A stretch of DNA of 64,000 bases from positions 1 through 64,000 of the forward strand of contig JABSSD010000002.1 in NCBI GenBank assembly GCA_013214575.1, read 5' to 3'. This DNA is from Paracoccaceae bacterium (GTDB lineage Bacteria; Pseudomonadota; Alphaproteobacteria; Rhodobacterales; Rhodobacteraceae). Numbering within the stretch: the first letter of the stretch is position 1; every line of letters begins with the position of its first letter. Position numbers and translations under genes: made by a program. Positions 50,644 to 59,258 of this stretch are shown here, piece by piece. The notes beneath the pieces were generated by a model. It saw only the letters and a list, made by a program, of their open reading frames with translations. It was not told the DNA's origin and ran no database searches.

Positions 50644-50664
50644 CAGCGAAAGGTCTGCGATCAG

Positions 50665-52002
50665 ATGCATCACTTTATTGACAGACGCCGCAACCCAAAG
50701 GGCAAAAGCCTGGGGAACCGGCAGCGGTTCTTGCGCCGGGCCCGCGACAACATCAAAGAGCGTGTTGATCAGTCGGTGCGCGGAAAAGCATTGCATCCAG
50801 CCGGGGGCGATCCACAAGACGGTGAAAAAGTAACCATTCCCGCCAGGGGGTTAAAGGAACCCCGACTGGTCCACTCGACCACTGGCGGGCTGCGGCATCA
50901 TGTGTTGCCGGGAAACAAAGACTATGTGGTCGGCGACACCATTGCGCGCCCCCAGGGCGGTGCCGGGCAGGGGGGGCGCAAAGCATCCGAGGGCGGCGAG
51001 GGAGAAGACGAGTTTTCCTTTACCCTGTCGCAGGATGAATATCTTGAAATCCTGTTCGACGGGCTGGAATTGCCTGATCTGGTCGAGAAAAACACCTTTG
51101 CCACGATCACCGTCGGCACTCGCCGGGCCGGGCTGACAACGGCGGGCTCGCCAAATAATCTGAACCTGGTGCGCACCATGCGCAATTCTCTCGGCCGCCG
51201 AATTGCCCTGCAGCGGCCAAGTCTGGCGGCCAAGCAAGAGATCGAGGATCAGATTGCCATGCTGGCGGCGAAAGAGCCGCTGACTGCGGTGCAGATGCAG
51301 CTGATGGGCGACTTGCAGGCCCGTCTTGAGGTCCTGAAACGCAAGCGCAGGGTGGTCGGATACATTGACCCTCTGGATCTGCGCTATGATACGTTTGTGC
51401 CTGAAAAGATACGCAATTCCAGGGCGGTGGTGTTCTGTCTGATGGATGTCTCGGGGTCGATGCAAGAGCGGGAAAAAGATCTGGCAAAGCGGTTTTTTCT
51501 GCTGCTGCACCTGTTCCTGTCCCGCGGCTATGAACAGACCGAGATTGTGTTCATCCGCCATACGCATCACGCTCAGGAGGTGGACGAAGAGACCTTTTTC
51601 TATGCCCGTGAAACCGGCGGCACCATTGTCTCGACGGCGCTGCAACAGATGAAGGAGATCATCGCCGACCGCTATCCGACCGATGAGTGGAATATCTACG
51701 GGGCACAGGCGTCAGACGGCGAGAATTTTGGCAATGACTCGCTGCGTTGCAAGGCGCTGCTGCTCGAGGATCTGCTGCCGCTGTGTCAGTTTTATGCCTA
51801 TGTCGAAATTGTCGATGAAGACGCCGATATGCTGCTCAGCAACGCGGATGCGGGCGAGGATCTCTGGCAGGCCTATCGACAGGTCAAGGATGCGGTTCCG
51901 CATTTTGAAATGCAGCGGGTGTCGCTGCCCTCCCATATTTACCCAATATTCCGGGAGTTCTTTCTTCCCAAGATAAAAGGGGCGCAAAATGCAGGCGGCT
52001 AA
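50665..52002 (+). CDS. yeaH: YeaH/YhbH (DUF444) protein with vWA-like domain
   Basis: A 445-residue member of the DUF444 family that always travels with PrkA and SpoVR. The N-terminus is MHHFIDRRRNPKGKSLGNRQRFL. The C-terminal half has a von Willebrand A-like fold with the MIDAS start CLMDVSGSMQEREKDLAKRF and later RHTHHAQEVDEETFF, ETGGTIVSTAL and QASDGENF. It starts 21 nt after prkA and overlaps spoVR by 14 nt. The molecular role is unknown; YeaH and PrkA are jointly needed for adaptation to starvation in E. coli. Confidence 0.94.
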   Translation: MHHFIDRRRNPKGKSLGNRQRFLRRARDNIKERVDQSVRGKALHPAGGDPQDGEKVTIPARGLKEPRLVHSTTGGLRHHVLPGNKDYVVGDTIARPQGGAGQGGRKASEGGEGEDEFSFTLSQDEYLEILFDGLELPDLVEKNTFATITVGTRRAGLTTAGSPNNLNLVRTMRNSLGRRIALQRPSLAAKQEIEDQIAMLAAKEPLTAVQMQLMGDLQARLEVLKRKRRVVGYIDPLDLRYDTFVPEKIRNSRAVVFCLMDVSGSMQEREKDLAKRFFLLLHLFLSRGYEQTEIVFIRHTHHAQEVDEETFFYARETGGTIVSTALQQMKEIIADRYPTDEWNIYGAQASDGENFGNDSLRCKALLLEDLLPLCQFYAYVEIVDEDADMLLSNADAGEDLWQAYRQVKDAVPHFEMQRVSLPSHIYPIFREFFLPKIKGAQNAGG

Positions 52003-53497
52003 CACCTCCTCGGATGTGCTGTTTGACGGTCCGGAATGGACCTTTGAACTGCTGGAAAAAGCCCGCGATGCCATTGAGGACATCGCGTTGCAGGATCTGG
52101 GGCTGGAGGTTTATCCCAACCAGATCGAGATTATCTCGTCCGAGCAGATGCTGGACGCCTATTCCTGCGCCGGGCTGCCGCTGATGTATCAGCACTGGTC
52201 CTTTGGTAAGCATTTTGTGCGCGACGAGACCCTGTATCGCACCGGACGGCAGGGGCTGGCCTATGAGATCGTCATCAACTCGAACCCTTGCATCAGCTAC
52301 AACATGGAAGAAAACACCATGGCGATGCAGACACTGGTGATGGCGCATGCGGCCTTTGGTCATAACCATTTCTTCAAGAACAACTACCTGTTCCTGCAGT
52401 GGACTGATGCGGCGGGGATCCATGATTATCTGGCCTTTGCCAAAAACTATATCGCAGCCTGCGAAGAACGCTATGGGCTGGAGGCGGTCGAAGAGATCCT
52501 GGATGCGTCCCATGCGCTGCAGGCGCAGGCGGTGTTTCGTTACGGGCGGCCGCCGCAGCCGACGGTTGCTGAGAAAAAGGCGATGCAGCGGGTGCGGGAC
52601 GGCTATGAAAGCAGCCAGAGCCTGCTGGATCTTTGGACCGACGCCACCATGCGCCGGGAAACAAGCGACAACGAAGGCGAGGATCCGGCAATCAGCGCCC
52701 GCCAGCGTGAGCTCAACCTGCCGCAAGAGAACATCCTGTATTTCCTTGAGAAAAACAGCCCGACCCTGAAGTCCTGGCAGCGGCAGATGCTGCGCATTGT
52801 CCGCAGTCTGGCGCAGTATCTGTATCCGCAAAAGCAGACCAAGGTGATGAACGAAGGCTGTGCCACCTTTGTGCATTACTACATTATCAACCAATTGTAT
52901 CAGCAGGGGCGGCTGACCCAGGGCGCCTTTATGGAAATGATGCACAGCCATACCAATGTGGTGCTGCAGCCCGACTATGACGATGGGCGCTATGGCGGCA
53001 TCAACCCCTATGCGCTGGGCTTTGCGATGATGACGGATATTCGCCGCATCTGCGAGGCGCCGACCGATGAAGACCGCGAATGGTTTCCCGATATTGCCGG
53101 TGATCCGAACTGGCGCGGGGTGCTGAAAGACGCCTGGGCGAATTACCGAGACGAGAGTTTCATCCAGCAATTCCTGTCCCCGCATCTGATCCGCAAGTTC
53201 AAGCTGTTCACTCTGTCCAATGATGCGGACCGGCCCAATCTGGAGGTCAGCCATATCCACAATCGGGTCGGCTATCGTGACATCCGCCGTGAACTGGCCC
53301 GGTCTTATGATCTGGCCTATCTGGAGCCGGATATTCAGGTGACGGATGTCGATCTGCGTGGTGATCGGGAGCTGAAGCTCACTCATTTTGCGCGAAACGG
53401 CATTCAGCTGGAGCCGGACAACCGGGATGAAGTGCTGAAACATGCCCGCAGGCTGTGGGGCTACAATGTTGTCATCACCGTCAAAGCGGAGAACTGA
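51989..53497 (+). CDS. SpoVR-family protein
   Basis: A 502-residue SpoVR/YcgB-like protein, third member of the prkA triad. It contains MYQHWSFGKHFVRDETLYR, YEIVINSNPCISYNMEENT, MAHAAFGHNHFFKNN and MNEGCATFVHYYIINQLY, the histidine- and glutamate-rich motifs of the family that suggest a metal site. The start MQAANTSSDV lies inside the 3' end of yeaH. Despite the name it is common in non-sporulating bacteria. Function unknown. Confidence 0.94.
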   Translation: MQAANTSSDVLFDGPEWTFELLEKARDAIEDIALQDLGLEVYPNQIEIISSEQMLDAYSCAGLPLMYQHWSFGKHFVRDETLYRTGRQGLAYEIVINSNPCISYNMEENTMAMQTLVMAHAAFGHNHFFKNNYLFLQWTDAAGIHDYLAFAKNYIAACEERYGLEAVEEILDASHALQAQAVFRYGRPPQPTVAEKKAMQRVRDGYESSQSLLDLWTDATMRRETSDNEGEDPAISARQRELNLPQENILYFLEKNSPTLKSWQRQMLRIVRSLAQYLYPQKQTKVMNEGCATFVHYYIINQLYQQGRLTQGAFMEMMHSHTNVVLQPDYDDGRYGGINPYALGFAMMTDIRRICEAPTDEDREWFPDIAGDPNWRGVLKDAWANYRDESFIQQFLSPHLIRKFKLFTLSNDADRPNLEVSHIHNRVGYRDIRRELARSYDLAYLEPDIQVTDVDLRGDRELKLTHFARNGIQLEPDNRDEVLKHARRLWGYNVVITVKAEN

Positions 53498-53579
53498 AGT
53501 CCGCTCAAAAACAAACGCAATCCCCGGCGGCGCGCTGCCCCCTGGCTGTCTTTACCCGGCTGAGGTGTCGATGGTCTCC

Positions 53580-53609
53580 GGGCCAGTCCGTTACGGGCCA
53601 GTCAGTTAC
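53580..53609 (-). repeat. 15-bp tandem duplication spanning the stop codon of the MFS gene
   Basis: Units 53580-53594 and 53595-53609 agree at 14 of 15 positions (minus strand GTAACTGACTGGCCC then GTAACGGACTGGCCC). The one difference, T or G, creates the TGA stop in the first copy and not in the second, so the stop codon arises from divergence of the repeat. Confidence 0.75.
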
Positions 53610-54840
53610 TGGACGCGGCAGCGGGATCTCCCTGGTCAGAGGATGGCTCGTGGGCGGGCCATTGTCGCAGGGCATAGACCAACCCGGCCAGGCCCAATGC
53701 GGTTAACCCCCACAGGGCGGCTGCGGTGCCATATTGGCTCAGCAACCAGCCCGAAAGCGGGTACGTGACCAGCCAGCAGCCATGCGACAGGGTGAACTGG
53801 GCGGCAAAGATGGCCGGCCGGTCTTCGGCTTGGGCCGACCGGCGCAGTAACCGGCCCGAGGGGGTGAGGATTGTGGAATAGCCAATGCCAATTCCCAGCC
53901 AGGCCACCAGCAAGCCAGCCAGTGACAGACCGGCAAGCTGAACCTGCAGCGCCAGCAGGGCCAGGGCGGCAAGTGTTATCAGCGCGCCTGCGGACATGAT
54001 CCGCCGGTCCGAGGTGTGAGCCAGCACCCGTGGCAGGGTCAGCGCCGCCAGCATGGAACCGGCGCCAAAGCTTGCCAGCACCCAGGCCACCATGTTCTCG
54101 CTGAGCCCCAGTTCGCCACGGACCAGCACCACAGTATTGACGATCACCATGGCACCGGTGGCAGAGGCCACCATGCTGAGCCCAAGCAGCCCGCGCAGGC
54201 GTGGGGTCTTCAGGTACAGGCGCACCCCGCGGGTGGTGCGGTCATAGATGCCGCGCCGGCCTGTTGGCCGCGGCGACGGCAGGGTGATCGAAAGCACCAG
54301 CAGGGCCGAGGCGATGAACCCCAGCGCGGTGCCAAAGAACATGGTGCCAAAGGCCATCACCGTCAGCAGGGCCGCCGCCAAAGCGGGGGACAGCAGGCTT
54401 TCCAGATCATAGGCCAGCCGCGACAATGACAGGGCGTTGGTATAGTCTTCCTCGTCGGGCAGCACATCGGGGATCGAGGCCTGAAACGCCGGGGTAAAGG
54501 CCGCCGAAGAGGCCTGCAGCAGGAAAATCAACACGTAGATCTGCCAAATCTGATCGACAAAGGGCAGCGCCAGTGCCACCGCCGCGCGGATCACATCCAG
54601 GCTGACCAGCCAGGCCCGACGCGGCAATCCCTCGGCCAGGGCGGCGGCAATCGGCGCAATGGTGACATAGCTGAGCATTTTGATGGTCAGCGCGGTCCCC
54701 AGCACCAGCCCGGCCCGGTCGCCGGCCAGATCATAGGCCAGAAGGGCAAGCGCAATGGTCGCCAATCCGGTTCCCATCACCGCAATCAACTGGGCGGCAA
54801 ATAAATGGCGGTAGGTGCGGTTTTTCAGAATGCTTAGCAT
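53602..54840 (-). CDS. MFS transporter (probable metal or drug efflux)
   Basis: A 412-residue major facilitator with 12 predicted TM helices. It starts LKNRTYRHLFAAQLIAVMGTGLATIALALLAYDLAG and has GDRAGLVLGTALTIKMLSYV and PDEEDYTNALSLSRLAYDLES. It resembles MFS_3-type exporters that are often paired with CsoR/RcnR regulators, such as nickel- or cobalt-efflux NreB-like proteins, so metal export is likely but the ion is not predictable. The csoR-like gene ends 3 nt upstream, so they form an operon. Its C-terminus overlaps a tandem duplication. Confidence 0.88.
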   Translation of the reverse strand: MLSILKNRTYRHLFAAQLIAVMGTGLATIALALLAYDLAGDRAGLVLGTALTIKMLSYVTIAPIAAALAEGLPRRAWLVSLDVIRAAVALALPFVDQIWQIYVLIFLLQASSAAFTPAFQASIPDVLPDEEDYTNALSLSRLAYDLESLLSPALAAALLTVMAFGTMFFGTALGFIASALLVLSITLPSPRPTGRRGIYDRTTRGVRLYLKTPRLRGLLGLSMVASATGAMVIVNTVVLVRGELGLSENMVAWVLASFGAGSMLAALTLPRVLAHTSDRRIMSAGALITLAALALLALQVQLAGLSLAGLLVAWLGIGIGYSTILTPSGRLLRRSAQAEDRPAIFAAQFTLSHGCWLVTYPLSGWLLSQYGTAAALWGLTALGLAGLVYALRQWPAHEPSSDQGDPAAASSN

Positions 54841-54843
54841 GGG

Positions 54844-55110
54844 TCAAAGATACCTGGTGATGTCCTTGAAGCTCTTGCTGTCAACGATCTCGCCGTTGGG
54901 GCCAGGCTCAAGGCAATGGTCGATGTGGTCGTGAATCAGCGCCCGCTTGGCATTGGTCACTGCCTTTTCGACCGCATGAAGTTGTTGGGCGATTTCGCTG
55001 CAGGGACGGCCCTCGGCGATCATCTCGATAACGGCGGCAAGGTGACCGTTGGCCCGTTTCAGCCGGGTTGAAATGCGGGGGTGTGAACTGTGTTTTGTGG
55101 TTTCCGACAT
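54844..55110 (-). CDS. CsoR/RcnR-family metal-sensing repressor
   Basis: An 88-residue all-helical repressor of the DUF156/CsoR family. The metal ligands fit the C-H-C pattern of copper-type CsoR: C37 (GRPCSEIAQQLHAVE), H62 and C66 (ALIHDHIDHCLE). H7, H10 and H65 are further histidines of the sort RcnR-type sensors use, so copper, nickel or cobalt are all possible. It precedes the MFS gene by 3 nt and should repress it. The G-rich ribosome site is part of the predicted operator. Confidence 0.92.
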   Translation of the reverse strand: MSETTKHSSHPRISTRLKRANGHLAAVIEMIAEGRPCSEIAQQLHAVEKAVTNAKRALIHDHIDHCLEPGPNGEIVDSKSFKDITRYL

Positions 55111-55118
55111 AGTTCATG

Positions 55119-55137
55119 TATCCCCCGGGGGGGGATG
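55119..55137 (-). promoter_or_regulatory. CsoR/RcnR-type operator overlapping the ribosome site
   Basis: TATCCCCCGGGGGGGGATG: a C5G8 tract flanked by TAT and ATG, as in RcnR/CsoR-type operators (G/C tract bordered by A/T). It ends 9 nt before the csoR-like ATG, and its G-tract doubles as the ribosome-binding sequence on the minus strand. Confidence 0.7.
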
Positions 55138-55325
55138 CGGTCAAGCTCAAATCTTACAGGGCGGTATCGGTCCAAAATCGCGGCGCTGTCAGAAATAATT
55201 TAATAAAAACCATCGTCTTTGCGCCGCAATCACAGGGGGTGATGCGCTGTAAGGCGTTGAAAATGGGGTATCGTTAGCGCTCACGTTGGGATGAGTTGGG
55301 GTGAAAAGTTCGTTTTGCGCGCGGA

Positions 55326-55356
55326 TTGACATGATGGATTGCAGATTGGATACAAT
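55326..55356 (+). promoter_or_regulatory. Candidate promoter and GntR/FCD operator of the dpp operon
   Basis: TTGACA (55326-55331), 19 nt, TACAAT (55351-55356). Overlapping the -10 is ATTGGATACAAT (55345-55356), one base from the palindrome ATTGTATACAAT, typical of FCD-type GntR regulators. Such a regulator is encoded at the other end of this cluster (62100-62792). Confidence 0.6.
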
Positions 55357-55500
55357 ATGAAGTGGCCGAATTCAGAACCGGGTGCGGGAAATAAGCGCAG
55401 TTGCTGGGCATGCCGTTGTGGGTGATCGCTTGGCTTTGGGGACGCTATGCCCCCGACTCTCTGGACTGTGGCGGCCAGAAACAAAAATAGGGAGTTGAAA

Positions 55501-57084
55501 ATGAAAGCTAGGTTTTTGATGGCAGCTGGCGCCTTGGCGCTAAGCACCAGCACCGCCTTTGCCAGCACGCTGGTCTATTGTTCCGAAGGCTCGCCCGAGG
55601 GATTTGACCCGGCGCTGTTCACCGCAGGCACCACCTTTGATGCCTCGTCGCATCCGATCTATAACCGGCTGCTGGAGTTTGAGATCGGCACCACCAATGT
55701 GATCCCCGGTCTGGCCGAAAGTGTCGAGGCCAGCGACGATGGGCTGACCTATACATTCACGCTGCGTCAGGGGGTAAAGTTTCATTCCAACGATGCCTTC
55801 ACACCCAGCCGGGATTTCAACGCCGAGGATGTGATCTTCTCGTTTGAGCGGCAGCGGCTGGACGATCACCCCTATAACAAGGTTTCGGGGGGCACCTGGA
55901 CATACTTCACTAGCATGTCGATGCCGGATCTGGTGGAGTCTGTTGAAAAGGTAGATGATTACACGGTCAAATTCACCCTGACCCACCCCGAAGCACCATT
56001 CGTCGCCAATATGGCGATGGATTTTGCCTCGATCCTGTCGGCGGAATATGGTGAAGCGATGTTGGCGGCGGGCACGCCAGAGGCGCTGAATACTGCGCCG
56101 GTCGGCACCGGTCCGTTCTCGTTTGTGGCTTACCAAAAAGACGCAGTGATCCGCTATCAGGCCCATGAGGCCTATTGGAAGGACAAGGCCGAGATTGACA
56201 ATCTGATCTTTGCCATCACCCCCGATGCCTCGGTGCGCTATCAAAAGCTGCGGGCGGGTGAATGTCACGTGATGCCCTATCCAAATCCGGCTGACATTGC
56301 CGCGATGAAGGAGGACCCCTCGATCATCATGATGGAGCAGGAAGGTCTGAACGTCGGCTATCTGGCCTATAACACCACCATGGCGCCGTTTGACAATCCA
56401 AAAGTGCGTCGGGCGCTGAACATGGCAATCGACAAGCAATCGATCATCGACGTGGTGTTCCAGGGCTCCGGGCAGATCGCCAAGAACCCGATCCCACCGA
56501 CCATGTGGGGCTATAACGATGCGGTGCAGGACGACAACTATGATCCCGCTGCGGCCAAGGCAGCGCTGGAAGCAGAAGGCGTCACCGATCTGTCGATGAA
56601 GATCTGGGCGATGCCGGTTCAGCGCCCCTATAATCCCAATGCCCGCCGCATGGCTGAGCTGCTGCAGGCCGATTTTGCCAAGGTTGGGGTGACGGTGGAA
56701 ATCGTCACTTACGAGTGGGGTGAATACCTGTCGCGGTCCAAGGCTATGGATCGGGATGGCGCGGTGCTGCTGGGTTGGACCGGTGACAATGGGGACCCGG
56801 ACAACTTCCTGGCGGTGTTGCTGGGCTGTGATGGCCGCGAGGCGTCAAACCGGGCGCAATGGTGCCATCAGCCATTCGAAGACCTGATCCAGAAGGCCAA
56901 GATCGTCACCGATGCCGGTGAGCGGACTGCCCTGTATGAAGAAGCGCAGCAAGTGTTCAAAGAGCAGGCACCCTGGGCGACCATTGCCCACTCGATGGTT
57001 TACATGCCGATGAGCACAAAGGTCAGCGGCTTTAAGGTCCACCCACTGGGCGGCCATATCTTCTACGGTGTTTCCGTCGAGTAA
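55501..57084 (+). CDS. dppA: Dipeptide ABC transporter substrate-binding protein (DppA-like)
   Basis: A 527-residue periplasmic solute-binding protein (family 5). The signal peptide is RFLMAAGALALSTSTAFA. The mature N-terminus LVYCSEGSPEGFDPALFTAG is the DppA hallmark. The cluster-5 signatures VKFHSNDAFTP with DVIFSFER, MNMAIDKQSIID-like LNMAIDKQSIIDVVF and LGWTGDNGDPDNF are present. AGGGAG precedes the ATG. It leads the operon dppA - M24 peptidase - dppB - dppC - dppD - dppF. A strong intercistronic hairpin follows it, consistent with higher dppA mRNA than the rest. Confidence 0.94.
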   Translation: MKARFLMAAGALALSTSTAFASTLVYCSEGSPEGFDPALFTAGTTFDASSHPIYNRLLEFEIGTTNVIPGLAESVEASDDGLTYTFTLRQGVKFHSNDAFTPSRDFNAEDVIFSFERQRLDDHPYNKVSGGTWTYFTSMSMPDLVESVEKVDDYTVKFTLTHPEAPFVANMAMDFASILSAEYGEAMLAAGTPEALNTAPVGTGPFSFVAYQKDAVIRYQAHEAYWKDKAEIDNLIFAITPDASVRYQKLRAGECHVMPYPNPADIAAMKEDPSIIMMEQEGLNVGYLAYNTTMAPFDNPKVRRALNMAIDKQSIIDVVFQGSGQIAKNPIPPTMWGYNDAVQDDNYDPAAAKAALEAEGVTDLSMKIWAMPVQRPYNPNARRMAELLQADFAKVGVTVEIVTYEWGEYLSRSKAMDRDGAVLLGWTGDNGDPDNFLAVLLGCDGREASNRAQWCHQPFEDLIQKAKIVTDAGERTALYEEAQQVFKEQAPWATIAHSMVYMPMSTKVSGFKVHPLGGHIFYGVSVE

Positions 57085-57103
57085 CACGGCCCGACACGGC
57101 GAG

Positions 57104-57127
57104 CCGGGGCCCCGTCGTGGGCCCCGG
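57104..57127 (+). terminator. Intercistronic hairpin after dppA
   Basis: CCGGGGCCC pairs perfectly with GGGCCCCGG around CGTCGT. There is no T-run, so mRNA stabilisation or partial termination is more likely than full termination. Such hairpins commonly follow binding-protein genes. Confidence 0.7.
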
Positions 57128-57156
57128 TTCACAACAGTACTTTCCGGAGCCAAACT

Positions 57157-58251
57157 ATGAATAATTCTCTGGCCGAATATCGCCAGCTGGCCAAGGCCTT
57201 GTCGGTGGATGCACTGGCGCTGGTTCCAGGCCCCAATTTCACCCGAGCGCTGGGCCATAGTTTCATGAGCCACGAACGCCCCTTTGTGCTGATCATAGCT
57301 GCAGACGGCCCTTCTGCCGCCATTGTGCCCAATCTTGAGCTGAGCTCGTGGGATCTGGTTGGCTTTGACGGGGCAGTGTTCGACTGGCGCGATCAGGATG
57401 GGTATGCGGCTGCCTTTGCGGCGCTGGCGCAGCATATGCCGATGCGCAGGCTGGCGGTTGAGGGTCAGGTGATGCGGGTGTTTGTGCATCATGCGTTGAA
57501 ACAGGCGCTGCCCGAGCTGGAGATCACCGATGCTGAGGCAGAGATCTCCGGGTTGCGGATGATCAAGACCGAGGCGGATATTGCCGCGTTGGAGGCGGCC
57601 ATCGCGCTGTCAGAGCGCGCCTTGCACCATGTGCTGGACAGCGTGCAGATCGGCCAGACTGAAAAAGAAATCGAAGCCGCGCTGATCCGGGCCCTATTTG
57701 CCGAGGGCGCCGAGGGCATGGCGTTCTCGCCGATTGTTGCTGCCGGTGCCAATTCTGCGATGCCACATGCCCATGCCGGCGGTTACAAAATCCAGCAGGG
57801 CGACGCGCTGCTGTTGGATTTTGGCGGTCGCAAAGATGGCTTTGCCGCCGATATCACCCGCACCGTTTTTGTCGGTGAACCCAGCGACGAGGCACGCGCG
57901 GTCTATAACACCGTGCTGGCCGCCAATCTGGCAGGCTTTGACGTCAGTCGCGCCGGAGTGACCGCGCATGAGATCGACGATGTTGTCACCGCTGTGCTGG
58001 AAGCGTCACCCTACGGCGACCGAATTCGCACCAAGACCGGTCACGGGCTGGGCCGCGACGTGCATGAGGCCCCCTATATCATGCGCGGCAACCATCAGGT
58101 CCTGCCTGCGGGCACCGTCTATACCAATGAACCCGGTCTCTATGAGGTCGGCAATTTTGGCGTGCGCATCGAGGATGATGTGCTGATTACTGAAACCGGA
58201 TGCCGGTCGCTGACCCAATTCCCCAAAGATCTGATGATTGTAGGCCGCTGA
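57157..58251 (+). CDS. M24-family Xaa-Pro aminopeptidase-like peptidase
   Basis: A 364-residue pita-bread-fold metallopeptidase. The five metal ligands are visible: two aspartates in LLLDFGGRKDGFAADITRTVF, histidine in GHGLGRDVHEAPYI, glutamates in VYTNEPGLYEVG and VRIEDDVLI. An N-terminal creatinase-like domain (about residues 1-125) precedes it. It sits between dppA and dppB; its stop overlaps the dppB start (TGATG). A cytosolic peptidase in a dipeptide importer operon would release amino acids, possibly from proline-containing peptides. Confidence 0.94.
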   Translation: MNNSLAEYRQLAKALSVDALALVPGPNFTRALGHSFMSHERPFVLIIAADGPSAAIVPNLELSSWDLVGFDGAVFDWRDQDGYAAAFAALAQHMPMRRLAVEGQVMRVFVHHALKQALPELEITDAEAEISGLRMIKTEADIAALEAAIALSERALHHVLDSVQIGQTEKEIEAALIRALFAEGAEGMAFSPIVAAGANSAMPHAHAGGYKIQQGDALLLDFGGRKDGFAADITRTVFVGEPSDEARAVYNTVLAANLAGFDVSRAGVTAHEIDDVVTAVLEASPYGDRIRTKTGHGLGRDVHEAPYIMRGNHQVLPAGTVYTNEPGLYEVGNFGVRIEDDVLITETGCRSLTQFPKDLMIVGR

Positions 58252-59258
58252 TGCTGCGCTATGTACTCTCCCGTTTGCTGACGTTTTTGCCGACCTTCCT
58301 TGGGGTGACGCTGATCTCGTTCGGCTTCATCCGGGTGCTGCCCGGAGATCCCATCATCGTCATGGCGGGGGAACGCGGCATGAGTGAGGAACGCTATCAG
58401 GAGATGGTGGTGAAGCTGGGTTTTGATAAACCGGTGTTGCAGCAATACTGGGACTATCTCACCGGGGTGCTGCAGGGCGATCTGGGTGAAAGTTTTGTCA
58501 CCAAGCAACCGGTCTGGGACGAATTCTTCAAGCTGTTCCCGGCGACGCTGGAGCTGTCGGCCTGTGCCATGATCATTGCCATTGCGCTGGGCCTGCCCGC
58601 CGGGGTGATCGCCGCCGTCAACCGGGGCAAGTTCTTTGACCGGGCCCTGATGACCTCGGCGCTGATTGGCTATTCGATGCCGATCTTCTGGTGGGCCTTG
58701 CTGCTGATCATCGTGTTCTCGGGCAATCTGGGCTGGACGCCGGTCTCGGGGCGCATTGATCTGCTGTATTACTTTGACGATGTCACCGGCTTTATGCTGA
58801 TCGACAGCCTGCTGTCGGGGCAAGAGGGGGCTTTCAAATCGGCGGTGCGCCACCTGATCCTGCCGACTATCGTGCTGGGAACCATTCCGCTGGCGGTGAT
58901 CGCCCGGCAGACCCGCTCTGCCATGCTCGAGGTGCTGGGCGAGGATTACATTCGCACCGCCAAGGCCAAAGGCCTGTCGCCGCTGCGCATCAACGGGCTG
59001 CACGCGCTGCGCAATGCGCTGATCCCGGTGGTGACGGTGATTGGCCTGTCGGTGGGCACGCTGCTGGCTGGTGCCATCCTGACCGAGACCATTTTCAGCT
59101 GGCCGGGCATTGGCAAGTGGATGGTCGATAGTATTTTCCGCCGGGATTACCCGGTGGTGCAGGGCGGGCTTTTGATGATTGCGGTGATCGTGATGATCGT
59201 GAACCTATCGGTTGATATGCTCTACGGCGTCATCAACCCCAAAATCAGGAAGCGATGA
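58251..59258 (+). CDS. dppB: Dipeptide ABC transporter permease (DppB-like)
   Basis: A 335-residue inner-membrane permease with six TM helices. It starts MLRYVLSRLLTFLPTFLGVTLISFGFIRVLPGDP. The BPD_transp_1 loop is VLGEDYIRTAKAKGLSPLRI, the EAA motif contacting the ATPase. I use the ATG at 58251 that overlaps the peptidase stop, not the open frame 51 nt upstream. It overlaps dppC by 4 nt. Confidence 0.95.
   Translation: MLRYVLSRLLTFLPTFLGVTLISFGFIRVLPGDPIIVMAGERGMSEERYQEMVVKLGFDKPVLQQYWDYLTGVLQGDLGESFVTKQPVWDEFFKLFPATLELSACAMIIAIALGLPAGVIAAVNRGKFFDRALMTSALIGYSMPIFWWALLLIIVFSGNLGWTPVSGRIDLLYYFDDVTGFMLIDSLLSGQEGAFKSAVRHLILPTIVLGTIPLAVIARQTRSAMLEVLGEDYIRTAKAKGLSPLRINGLHALRNALIPVVTVIGLSVGTLLAGAILTETIFSWPGIGKWMVDSIFRRDYPVVQGGLLMIAVIVMIVNLSVDMLYGVINPKIRKR

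Larger units (their letters stand above)
55111..55500. other. Intergenic region between csoR-like gene and dpp operon
   Basis: About 390 nt. It holds the CsoR-type operator next to the csoR-like gene, nothing recognisable at 55140-55320, and the candidate dpp promoter and operator at 55326-55356. Confidence 0.5.

Noticed and set aside
51884-53443. 519-codon open frame opposite spoVR
   Set aside because: Antisense shadow of a well-supported family gene.
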